From contig NC_060064.1 in NCBI RefSeq assembly GCF_020283565.1, positions 8,484,266-8,548,265 on the forward strand: DNA of 64,000 nucleotides, given 5' to 3'. The first letter of the stretch is position 1. Each line of letters starts with the position of its first letter. The stretch is from Trifolium pratense. Taxonomy: Eukaryota > Streptophyta > Magnoliopsida > Fabales > Fabaceae. Position numbers and translations under genes: made by a program. Under the pieces are notes generated by a model. That model saw nothing but the letters and a program-made list of their open reading frames with translations. It was not told the DNA's origin and ran no database searches. Below, in pieces: positions 22,557 to 34,200 of this stretch.

Positions 22557-25366
22557 ATGCCTCGCTATGATGATAAGTATGGCAATACTCGCCTCTATGT
22601 TGGTCGCTTGTCCTCACGGACCCGTTCACGCGATCTGGAGCGGGTTTTCAGCAGATATGGAAGGTAATTTTCATTTTTTTAAACTCAATTCATTATAATT
22701 CTATTAACAAGTGTTGAATTTTGTTATCGCTGTATGCAATTGTACGTTTTTTTTTTTTTAAGATTTTATGTGCAAAACCATTTGTTTTTATGTAATATTT
22801 GTGTTTGCTTGAATGACTTTATTTGTATGTGTATCTAATTCTTAGATTAGATGGTTAGATTAGGTTTAGCAATAATTTTGTTGTCCTACTGTGTGGGGTT
22901 ATTGTCGGTCTTGTTCAGCTTATGTCAATGTGTGAATAATGAATGAAAAATGATTATCATGTCTCCTTGATTCATTTTCCTTTGTTGATTTGCAAAGGAG
23001 TTAGATTAGTGATAAGTAGGGTTGGGGTGTTGTCCTAGTCTTATAGAAAGTTAGGGGGGATAAAATACAGGTTCTTTCCAAGCTATGATTTGCGCTTGGG
23101 ATTTATGTTGGTTATTCCTCATGTTATGCGTGGGATCCGTATCCCATAGGTGTCATTTTTAACTTAAATGATCTTGTTGAAGGTTTTTTGGGTTTTTGCC
23201 AAACCCGGAGGTCTGTGGTGGGAGGGTGGCCATGGTGGAATTGGTGGAAATTCCTACCTGAGTGTTGACTTTGGCGATTCTTTCTGTAATGTTATTGCGT
23301 GTTTTTATGGAATTGGCAACAATCACAAACTGGTGTTTAGTTCGTCTTTGAGGGGCGAAGTATCATACAGTTCCAGTAGTTAAGTAATGATGGCCTTACT
23401 GTTTATGGAAACCATTTCCGCAGAGTTCGAGATGTGGATATGAAGCATGATTACGCCTTCGTTGTAAGTTCTCACCTTTCCCTGCCTTGTTACTTTTTTT
23501 ATTTCTCTTCACTTTGATATCTGCTAATTGCTCTGCTCAAAGGTTGCTTTTAGTATCTACTTGGAGGAGTTCAATTATAGATTGTGGTAAGATTTTTGCG
23601 TTTCTTTCCTGGCTTGTTCCTTACATATTTTGAGCAGGAATTTAGCGATCCTCGAGATGCTGATGATGCAAGATACAATTTGGATGGGCGTGATGTTGAT
23701 GGAAGTCGTCTTATTGTGGAATTTGCAAAAGGGGTATGGATCACTACTTCCCTACAGTGCTTATTATACATTTTTGTTTAAAATTTATATTTCTTTAGTA
23801 TGGATGTTCCTGTTTGATGTTGATGCATTAGATGTTTCATTTGAAAGTTCCTGCTCTATGTATATACTTGTTCGAGTGTCTGATCTTTAGTTGCATATAG
23901 CTACATATTGGCAATTTGCAAGGGATGCTTATGTGTGTGTGTGTTTGTTTGATTCTGCCATAATATGTATTTAGGATTTTTGCTATGCTAGCCCTAGTGC
24001 CCCATAGTTTTATTTTTGGCAATCTTAGTGCCTCATAGTTAATTGTTCCTGCTTTTTGGCATACTACTTTTGTTATTTTCTTTCGAATTTCAATTAATCA
24101 ATTTTGTTTAGCAGGTAATGTCCTTAACTCCTAATCTGAATCATTCCTCGAAAATGTATAGGAGACCTTCATTTAATTTTGTAATATTCAACTAGTTTGC
24201 TAGCTTTTTATTGGTTTTGTATTATTAACTCCTCCTCATGTTATATACCAGCATAATAACAAGCAATTTACATTAGTGTACATTGTACAACAATGTTGGT
24301 CTGTTTTGTTCATTTTGGTGGCTTGCATTTATACTTGAACGGTTTGCTTGAATACTTATAAAATCAATTGCACTTGTACCTTGCCATTTCTGATCATATT
24401 GCTATTTTCCTTTGGGATTCTGATTACTCAGGTTCCTCGGGGTTCCCGCGACTCTCGGGATTCTCGGGAATATTTGGGTCGAGGTCCACCTCCTGGTTCT
24501 GGACGCTGCTTTAACTGTGGCATTGATGGCCACTGGGCTAGAGATTGCAAAGCTGGGGACTGGAAGAACAAGTGTTACCGCTGTGGGGAGAGAGGTCATA
24601 TAGAAAAAAACTGCAAGAACAGTCCCAAAAAGTTGAGGTAGGCCATGGTGTTGAGTTTCCAAACTGTTGCTGTATTTTTAATTTGTTGTTGACGTGTTTA
24701 TTGCCACAATGCTTTCTAATTAGTTTTATGAGCCTTTAACTGATGATTTCAATTCGACTTGTTCTAGCAGCAGACATGCACGGAGTGTTTCACGTTCTCC
24801 AGGCAGGTCTCGTTCTCCAGCCAGGTCACGTTCTCCAGTCAGGTCACGTTCTCCTGCCAGATCACGTTCTCCTGCCAGATCACGCTCTCCTAGGCGCGGC
24901 AGAAGCCGAAGCTACAGCCCAGCTCGCAGCTATAGGTCAGTACTCACACGCTGTAAAATGATTTAAACTGTTTGCTGTTAGACATTATTGTTCTTTACTT
25001 TTTAGCTGAACTTTGGGTGCTCTTCTTTTTTCCAGCCGATCAAGATCTCCTGTCAGAAGAGATAGGAGCCCAGTTGCTGATGATAGATCACGGAGTCCTC
25101 CACCCTCCAAGTCAAGGAAGTATAGTCGATCTCCTGAAGGCAGTCCTCAAAAGAGCACATCACCTGGGAATGATAGGGTGGTTGCAACCCAAGATGGGTC
25201 TGATTACAGTGATGGTCCTAAAGTGAAGAGCAGAAGCCCCTCAAGAGACAATGAAGATAGCCCTAAGGCTAATGGGCGTAGCCGAAGCCGTAGCCGCAGC
25301 CCCAGGGATGAGGATAGGAGCCCCATAGAGGATGATGACAACAACCGCCGCTCTCCATCACCTTAG
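22557..25366 (+). CDS. RS2Z: RS2Z-type SR splicing factor (RRM, two CCHC knuckles, RS domain)
   Basis: Six coding exons, all with GT..AG introns: 22557-22663, 23424-23463, 23638-23733, 24432-24637, 24768-24935, 25036-25366, joining to 315 codons plus stop. A non-coding leader exon (about 22225-22263) is separated by an intron (22264-22540). The protein has an RRM with RNP2 LYVGRL (residues 13-18) and RNP1 DYAFVEF (45-51), two zinc knuckles (C107-C110-H115-C120 and C129-C132-H137-C142), repeated RSP units (about 151-210) and an SP-rich acidic tail. This order defines plant RS2Z proteins (Arabidopsis RS2Z32/RS2Z33), nuclear regulators of splice-site choice. The longest introns (760 and 698 bp) flank the RRM, where this family is known to be alternatively spliced. 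The exon-5 acceptor is a tandem TAGCAGCAG. Intact as read. Confidence 0.93.
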
Positions 25367-25775
25367 AAGTATTTTTCCTTATAAAAACGAGCTCAGGACG
25401 TGGCCAGGATATTTATATGCTTTGTTTGTCAAATGCACTATATCCAATTTTTTTTGAAAGAAACTTAATTTATGCTTTAGTTATGAACAACAGTTTTATG
25501 TATGTTATATTTAATTTTAAACCTCTTGGTTGTGACATTTGTGACTTATGTTTTTGAAAATAATTTTCTAGTGTTGGCATAACTTAAAATCAATGTCATT
25601 CGTTGTGAGAAATTCTAAAACTGCATGTTCTAATCTTGGTATTGTGATTTTGGAAGCCTTTGTTGCTTGGTAAATCTGAATAGTCTGGAAGTTTATAGCT
25701 GGTTCTATTTTATCTAAATTTGCGATCAGTGATGATTTATAATTATTGATTGATCGTTGATAGGTATTGTTTCAA
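25367..25775. other. RS2Z 3' UTR and flank
   Basis: AT-rich sequence after the stop with several T-rich and TATGTA-like tracts suitable for polyadenylation. No gene seen. Confidence 0.5.
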
Positions 25776-25791
25776 TTTTTTTTTTTGACGG
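25776..25791 (-). mobile_element. 16-bp retroposed poly(A) insertion
   Basis: A T-run followed by GACGG is bracketed by the perfect 14-bp direct repeat AGGTATTGTTTCAA (25762-25775 and 25792-25805). Read on the minus strand it is CCGTC plus a poly(A) tail, as from an extremely 5'-truncated LINE or SINE insertion. Confidence 0.6.
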
Positions 25792-25903
25792 AGGTATTGT
25801 TTCAAAATATGTTTGAGTAATTTAGTAATTTGTTTTTGTCTTGTCTTCTCACCTTAAAATTAGATGTCGGCTCGATGTAGAAAAATCTTTATAAAAATAG
25901 CTG

Positions 25904-26480
25904 TTTTTTTTTGGACGTTTAAAATAATTTTATTAATAAAAGTCCGGCAACAAATAAAAAGTCACGAATGAAGAAATATAAGGCGGAGTTTCTTCAATCT
26001 ATATGTAATCCTCAATAATAGAACCAACATAGTGGGAAGATTGTCGACGATTAGTCGATGCCAAAATCACATTTGAAGCATTTGATTCCGCTATAAGATT
26101 CACAAAAGACAAATCTTTTGCAAATTCCAAACCTTTCTCATAGCTAAAGCTTGTGCTACTTCTGAGTCTGGTACCTCCCTCAATCGGATGTGCTGCATCA
26201 ACATTAAGCTTGTAATATCCACTAAGTGAGGTTGTCCAATGAACATCAAATATAGGCATATTTGGACCTCCACTTAGCATCTCCAACAACACTCCACTAA
26301 CACTTTTAAAATTAGTAATAGTTCTTTGTGCCTTTTGAACAACGGCATTCACATCAGTATAAGTCCCTTCGAAACATTTTTTATTTCTAGCGCACCATAT
26401 TTCATAACACACGCCATCACCTGAACTATAACATTCTCAATTGCATCAATAATATTTTTTTCTAGCACACCATATTTTTT
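25904..26480 (-). mobile_element. 5'-truncated LINE, 577 bp
   Basis: Flanked by the perfect 16-bp duplication TTTATAAAAATAGCTG (25888-25903 and 26481-26496), the length expected for LINE target-primed insertion. A T-run at the left edge is the poly(A) tail of a minus-strand copy. It contains an RNase H-like remnant (25999-26412). Confidence 0.85.
25999..26412 (-). pseudogene. LINE RNase H-like domain remnant
   Basis: A 137-residue open frame with W-x-ARNKKCFEG near the start, then YYKLNVDAAHP, which holds the first acidic residue of the RNase H fold, then YEKGLEFAKDLSFVNLIAES. In intact relatives about 30 residues separate these last two blocks; here they are nearly adjacent, so the core is internally shortened and part of the active site is lost. 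It ends ..HYVGSIIEDYI. It is a fossil of plant non-LTR reverse-transcriptase C-termini, not a host gene. Confidence 0.7.
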
Positions 26481-26496
26481 TTTATAAAAATAGCTG

Positions 26497-26869
26497 CTTA
26501 GAAAAGAACTTAATATATAAAAAAACATTATCGGGAGAATTATTTTGAAAGCGATTCTGGACTTATGGGTTTGTGATCATTTTCTGATTAAAAATACAAC
26601 TTTAATTTTCAAATTGAATTCAATTTCTTTTGTCCCTATGACTCTCATGGTTATCAAATTCGTATTAATACATTAATTTGTACGAATCTTATAAACACAA
26701 AGTGAATCAATTTGTAGATTCGAAATCAGGTAAATTTTCTTGTAAATTTGCTTATACCCACTTTTATAGTGTAATTTCCATTGAAGTTATTGTTCCAAAT
26801 GCAACAATCCTCAATAATTTTAACGAAGCAAGGGGTGGATTCGACATTAAAAACTCCCACAATTTAGAA
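26497..26869. other. Intergenic, nothing recognised
   Basis: AT-rich sequence. A short open frame of 79 codons (26678-26917) runs on into the repeat family and is not credible as a gene. Confidence 0.45.
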
Positions 26870-29334
26870 TGTGACTCCAAACAAGCTTACCCAATAGGGA
26901 CCTTCTTCCCCCTCTAATTCTCTCGTGGTTCTCTTAAAAACTCAAAAATCTTCAACTTAAGTTATACTAACATAAAACTTGTTTTTATGCTTTTGAGTTC
27001 TAGAATTTAAAATAGGGAATGTTGAGTTTTAGAATCCGAACCAATGTTTTACATGAAGTAAAATTGTACTAGAAAACAAAAATCAGGGGCCACAAGTGAC
27101 TATACGTCTCCAAGTGACTAGAAAACAATTATTTATTTGCTTTGGTTTATTTTGGAAATTATTTTTAGTGCTTGAAACAAATATATATATATATACACAC
27201 ACACATGGAATATCAGTTTTGACTTGGACTAACTATCATATACTAGTAACTATGTTTCCTATTGTTTCTAAAATTATATCATATAGTAACTAAGTTTCCT
27301 ATTGTTTCTCAAATTAAACTTGTTCAATGTGCATCATAATTTTAGCACACCTTCCCTTAATCTTCTCTTTTATTGTTATTACTTATGAGCATAGCCTATA
27401 AAGGAAAACCTATAGAGACTGTGATATTTATTAAGAGGCAATTCCTAACACAAATGGAAGTAAATGAGATGGAATTGAGATGTGTGGTTTCTGCATAGTT
27501 AGTTGTGTGCATTTGATTGTGATATGTTTTATAGGTCTGGACTGTTTATGCAGATTGAGATATGCTTTACAATAGTATTTATTAAGAACTGGGATAAGGA
27601 CTGAGATAAGATGAAGTTGGCAATTGAAGAGGTGGAGACTGTCAATGTTTATGCAGATTGAGATATGTTTTACAGTAGTATTTATTAAGAGGCAATTTAA
27701 GAAACTGAGATAAGGACTGAGATAAGATGAAGTTGGCAATTGAAGAGGTGGAGACAGTCACTGTTTATGCAGATTGAGACAGTAGTGTTTATTGAGACAG
27801 TAATGTTTATTAAGAGGCAAATACTGGATATTGATACTCATATGCTCTCTTTTGATCTAGTCATCTCTTCTTTTCCTAAAGACTACAACTTAATAAAAGG
27901 TGGGCTTCTTCAAAAAATAAAATAAAAGGTGGAGGTGGCCTCAACACCTATTAAGCTCTGTGGAAGTAAGTAGAAGTAAATGAGATGAAATTAAGCTTCT
28001 GCAGAGGAGCATAATTGTTATGTGCATTTGATTGTGTGAACCTGCTAGAGAAGTCATGTTTTGTCAAATTTAAGAGGGCAGAGGCTGTGCATGCCCATTG
28101 ACAAAGTAGAATAAATGAGAATAATATTACTCATACAATATTTATTAAGAGGCATGTTTTGTTATTTTTCAACATAAATTTGGTATACAAAAAAGAGGCT
28201 GCATATGCAGACTGAGAAAGTAGAATAAATGAAAATATTATACATCAAATTTAAGAAAATTTAAGAGACAGAGACAGTATAGAATAAATAAAAATATTAT
28301 TCAGTTTTGACTTGGTGTAGTAACCAAGTTTCCTATTGTTTTTAAAATCATATAGTAATTAAGGATTGACTTGCTAATTATAGCATTTCAATGAATTCCT
28401 TTAGTTGTTTTATAGTGGAGTTTCCTCCTAGTGAATTCAGTAAATTGCTTTTATAATGTGACTCCAAAGAAGCTTACCCAATAGGGCAACATCATATTCT
28501 AAAGATGCATAGACCTCGTACCCATAACATCAAAATGCAAAGGTTGAAGGATTTTCTTCCAGCTCACCATACGCATGGCCATATTCTTCGTACCATTCCA
28601 AATGAAGTTTCTCAAGTTTATGTAGAATAATGAAAATATTATTCAATTTTAACTTGGTCTCACACTATCATATACTAGTAACTAAACTAAGTTTCCTATT
28701 GTTTCTAAAATCAGTTTTGACTTGGACTCACTATCATATATTTGTAACTAAGTTTCCTATTGTTTCTAGAATCATATCATATAGTAACTAAGTTTCCTAT
28801 TGTTTCTCAAATTAAACTTGTTTAATGTGCATCATAATTTTAGCACACCTTCCCTTAATCTTCTCTTTTATTGTTATTACTTATGAGCAGAGCCTATAAA
28901 GGAAAACCTATAGAGACTGTGGTATTTATTAAGAGGCAATTCCTAACACAAATGGAAGTAAATGAGATGGAATTGAGATGTGTGGTTTCTGCATAGTTAG
29001 TTGTGTGCATTTGATTGTGATATGTTTTACAGGTCTGTTTATGCAGATTGGGATATGTTTTACAGTAGTATTTATTAAGAGGCAATTTAAGAGGCAAATA
29101 CTGGATATGAATACTCATATTAAGCTCTGTGGAAGTAAATAGAAATAAATGAGATGGAATTAAGCTCTGTAGCTTCTGTAGAGGAGCATAATTGTTATGT
29201 GCATTTGATTGTGATAATCTGCTAGGCAATTTAAGAAACTGAGATAAGGATTGAGATAAGATGAAGTTGGCAAGTGAAGAGGTGGAGACTGTCGCTGTTT
29301 ATGCAGATTGAGATATGTTTTACAGTAGTATTTA

Positions 29335-31202
29335 GGGTTAAATTGCACTTTTGACCTCCTATGTTTGGAAAACTTGCGATTTTGGCCCCCTATGTTTCAA
29401 AATAGCAATTCTAGCCCCCTATTTTTACCCCCTTTTGCAAAAGGTCAATTTTGACCAAGTCAACGCTGATGTGGCAAGTTTTAGGTGACTCAGCTGCCAC
29501 ATCAGTTTTTTTTTTTTTTTTTTTTGCATCTTATAATTTAAAAACAATTAAAAAAATAAAACAAGGAAGGAGTCACGTGAGGGAAAATCCTTCAGTACAT
29601 CTATTTGATTTTGTTGAGATATATATACTTGATGGTTGACTATTTTAGCGAGATATACCAAACAGAATAATAGTGATATCTCTGCATGATTATTGTGAGC
29701 AAATAAAGCTAATTATGTAGGAGACAATTTAGGAGATTTTGTTTCTTTACAATTATTTTGTTTCTGTAAATGTGCATTTTGCTACCTGTATGTATTGGTA
29801 CCTGATGTATGAATAAAGACAAGGGAAATGGTGCAATAACACATGAAGGTTCAAGTAACATGAAGATTCCTGACAAATATATCTTAAAGTAAGTTTTCTT
29901 TTGTCTATATACTATGAATTTATTGTTTTGTGATTTAAATATGGTTGGTGGAACAATATTAAAGTGTTGGTAGGTCAAGTTTTTGTCTGTATACGTGAAT
30001 TGTTTTGTGATTTAAACATGCTTTCTTTATTATATTTGCTTTAGGGGTTCTACAAGGACAAAGAGGAATCAGTACACTGTTACATGCAATAGATGTGGAA
30101 CTTTGGGCCATAACAAAAGGTCTTGCAACGGAAAGACTGTTGCTGATAGGATGATTCCAAAGGGTGGAAACAAGGTAACAAATTAGAATTTCAGAGTAAC
30201 TCTTAAATGAATCAATACACTAGCTTGTATTTTATTACAGTTGAGCTAATATCATAAATATGTGAATTTCAGAGTAACGCTACCATGAATCAACCTGGAC
30301 CAAGTACAACAACTAGGCATGCACCAACTGCAACAAAAAGTAAAGGACCTGTAGCAACTGGTACTAAAGGGCCTGCAACAACTGGACCAAGTGGGTTAAG
30401 GAGGAGTCCTAGGAAGAGGAAGAATGACAATACAACTCCTAATGTGATTACACCAAGTGCAGCAACTATACCAAGTGGACAAAGAAAGAGTGCTAGGATT
30501 ACTACTAATGTTGTTGATCCAATTGGGACTCAACAATCTGTCAACAAGCCTTAGATTGATATTTCAGTTACGTTTTGATAATGGACATGTTATGTTATTT
30601 TGATTATGCAAGTGCCTTTTTTTTGTGTTATGCAAGTGTCTTGAACCTCCATTTTGGTTGAAATGAATTAATGACTTGACTTGTTATGTTGTTTTGATTA
30701 TGTTTTTTGAGTTAGACAAATGTTTCATTTGCTCTATGCGGTGCTCATGAGGAGTAGCAAAAATACAAGTAAAATTGTAAAACTGAACAACAAAAACAAA
30801 ACAAAAAATTGAGATGAGAAAGATAGGAGTAACCAACCTTGGATGAAAATGAATTAATATCATGTGAGAGGAATCAAAATTGAAACGAAGAAGTCATTCC
30901 TATTCCAATTATTAAGCAGCTTAGGATAAAAGCACAAAGTAAAAATGAAAGGACAAAAGTCACGTGACTCCTTCCTTGTTTTATGTTTTTTATTTAATTG
31001 TTTTTAAATTATAAGATGCATAAAAAAAAAATGATGTGGCAGCTGAGTCACCTAAGTGACTTGCCACATCAGCGTTGACTTGGTCAAAATTGACCTTTTG
31101 CAAAAGGGGGTAAAGATAGGGGGCTATAATTGCTATTTTGAAACATAGGGGGCCAAAATCGCAAGTTTCCGAAACATAGGGGACCAAAAGTGCAATTTAG
31201 CC
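29335..31202. mobile_element. Mutator-like element (MULE) deletion derivative, 1868 bp
   Basis: Flanked by the perfect 9-bp duplication TAGTATTTA (29326-29334 and 31203-31211). Terminal inverted repeats are about 245 bp long (29335-29579 and 30959-31202), starting GGGTTAAATTGCACTTTTG at the left and GGCTAAATTGCACTTTTGG at the complemented right. Long TIRs plus a 9-bp duplication define Mutator superfamily elements. Only the C-terminal part of a transposase gene remains. It splits an A unit of the tandem array. Confidence 0.93.
30045..30554 (+). pseudogene. MULE transposase C-terminus (zinc knuckle) remnant
   Basis: A short exon-like stretch (about 30045-30174, followed by GTAACA) encodes a CCHC knuckle, CNRCGTLGHNKRSC, and KGGNK. 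A second stretch (about 30274-30554, after an AG) encodes a Thr/Pro-rich basic tail, SGLRRSPRKRKND.., ending in a stop. Plant MuDR-type transposases end with this kind of CCHC knuckle and low-complexity tail. The catalytic DDE domain and SWIM segment are absent, so the fragment cannot transpose. Confidence 0.7.
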
Positions 31203-34200
31203 TAGTATTTATTAAGAGGCAAATACTGGATATGGATACTCATATGCTCTCTTTTGATCTAATCCTCTCTTCTTTTCCTAAAGACTACACCTTAATAAAA
31301 GGTGGGCTTCTTCAAAAAAATAAAATAAAAGGTGGAGGTGGAGGTGACCTCACCACCTATTAAGCTCTGAGGAAGTAAGTAGAAGTAAATGAGATGGAAT
31401 TAAGCTCTGTAGCTTCTGCAGAGGAGCATAATTGTTATGTGCATTTGATTGTGATAATCTGCTAGGCAATTTAAGAAACTGAGATAAGGACTAAGATAAG
31501 ATGAAGTTGACAATTGAGGAGGTGGAGACTGTCACTGTTTATGCAGATTGAGATATGTTTTACAGTAGTATTTATTAAGAGGCATTTTAAGAAACTGAGA
31601 TAAGGACTGAGATAAGATGAAGTTGGCAATTGAAGAGGTGGAGACAGTCACTGTTTATGCAGATTGAGACAGTAGTGTTTATTAAGAGGCAAATACTGGA
31701 TATTGATACTCATATGCTCTCTTTTGATCTAGTCATCTCTTCTTTTCCTAAAGACTACAACTTAATAAAAGGTGGGCTTCTTCAAAAAATAAAATAAAAG
31801 GTGGAGGTGACCTCAACACCTATTAAGCTCTGTGAAAGTAAGTAGAAGTAAATGAGATGAAATTAAGCTTCTGCAGAGGAGCATAATTGTTATGTGCATT
31901 TGATTGTGTGAACCTGCTAGAGAAGACATGTTTTGTCAAATTTAAGAGGGCAGAGGCTGTGCATGCCCATTGACAAAGTAGAATAAATGAGAATATTACT
32001 CATACAATATTTATTAAGAGGCATGTTTTGTTATTTTTCCACATAAATTTGGTATACAAAAAAGAGGCTGCATATGCAGACTGAGAAAGTAGAATAAATG
32101 AAAATATTATACATCAAATTTAAGAAAATTTAAGAGACAGAGATAGTATAGAATAAATAAAAATATTATTCAGTTTTGACTTGGTGTAGTAACCAAGTTT
32201 CCTATTGTTTCTAAAATCATATAGTAATTAAGGATTGACTTGCTAATTATAGCATTTCAATGACTTCCTTTAGTTGTTTTATATTGGAGTTTTCTCCTAG
32301 TGAATTCAGTAAATTGCTTTTATAATGTGACTCCAAAGAAGCTTACCCAATAGGGCAACATCATATTCTAAAGATGCACAGACCTCGTACCCATAACATC
32401 AAAATGCAAAGGTTGAAGGATTTTCTTCCAGCTCACCATACGCATGGCCATATTCTTCGTACCATTCCAAATGAAGTTTCTCAAGTTTATGTAGAATAAT
32501 GAAAATATTATTCAATTTTAACTTGGTCTCACACTATCATATACTACTAACTAAACTAAGTTTCCTATTGTTTCTAAAATCAGTTTTAACTTGGACTCAC
32601 TATCATATACTTGTAACTAAGTTTCCTATTGTTTCTAGAATCATATCATATAGTAACTAAGTTTCCTATTGTTTCTCAAATTAAACTTGTTTAATGTGCA
32701 TCATAATTTTAGCACACCTTCCCTTAATCTTCTCTTTTATTGTTATTACTTATGAGCAGAGCCTATAAAGGAACACCTATAGAGACTGTGATATTTATTA
32801 AGAGGCAATTCCTAACACAAATGGAAGTAAATGAGATGGAATTGAGATGTGTGGTTTCTGCAAAGTTAGTTGTGTGCATTTGATTGTGATATGTTTTACA
32901 GGTCTGGACTGTTTATGCAGATTGAGATATGTTTTACAGTAGTATTTATTAAGAGGCAATTTAAGAGGCAAATACTGGATATGAATACTCATATTAAGCT
33001 TTGTGGAAGTAAATAGAAATAAATGAGATGGAATTAAGCTCTGTAGCTTCTGTAGAGGAGCATAATTGTTATGTGCATTTGATTGTGATAATCTGCTAGG
33101 CAATTTAAGAAACTGAGATAAGGACTGAGATAAGATGAAGTTGGCAAGTGAAGAGGTGGAGACTGTCACTGTTTATGCAGATTGAGATATGTTTTACAGT
33201 AGTATTTATTAAGAGGCAAATACTGGATATGGATACTCATATGCTCTCTTTTGATCTAATCCTCTCTTCTTTTCCTAAAGACTACACCTTAATAAAAGGT
33301 GGGCTTCTTCAAAAAAATAAAATAAAAGGTGGAGGTGGAGGTGACCTCACCACCTATTAAGCTCTGAGGAAGTAAGTAGAAGTAAATGAGATGGAATTAA
33401 GCTCTGTAGCTTCTGCAGAGGAGCATAATTGTTATGTGCATTTGATTGTGATAATCTGCTAGGCAATTTAAGAAACTGAGATGAGGACTGAGATAAGATG
33501 AAGTTGACAATTGAAGAGGTGGAGACTGTCACTGTTTATGCAGATTGAGATATGTTTTACAGTAGTATTTATTAAGAGGCAATTTAAGAAACTGAGATAA
33601 GGACTGAGATAAGATGAAGTTGGCAATTGAAGAGGTGGAGACAGTCACTGTTTATGCATATTGAGACAGTAGTGTTTATTAAGAGGCAAATACTGGATAT
33701 TGATACTCATATGCTCTCTTTTGATCTAGTCATCTCTTCTTTTCCTAAAGACTACAACTTAATAAAAGGTGGGCTTCTTCAAAAAATAAAATAAAAGGTG
33801 GAGGTGGCCTCAACACCTATTAAGCTCTGTGGAAGTAAGTAGAAGTAAATGAGATGAAATTAAGCTTCTGCAGAGGAGCATAATTGTTATGTGCATTTGA
33901 TTGTGTGAACCTGCTAGAGAAGACATGCTTTGTCAAATTTAAGAGGGCAGAGGTTGTGCATGCCCATTGACAAAGTAGAATAAATGAGAATATTACTCAT
34001 ACAGTATTTATTAAGAGGCATGTTTTGTTATTTTTCAACATAAATTTGGTATACAAAAAAGAGGCTGTATATGCAGACTGAGAAAGTAGAATAAATGAAA
34101 ATATTATACATCAAATTTAAGAAAATTTAAGAGACAGAGACAGTATAGAATGAATAAAAATATTATTCAGTTTTGACTTGGTGTAGTAACCAAGTTTGCT

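Noticed and set aside
24402..25226. Alternative-frame open stretches over the RS2Z exons (for example 24743-24961 and 24972-25226)
   Set aside because: They are other frames of the RS-domain exons; the spliced frame explains the sequence fully.
26678..26917. 79-codon frame before the right array
   Set aside because: No recognised domain, and its C-terminal part is repeat-family sequence.
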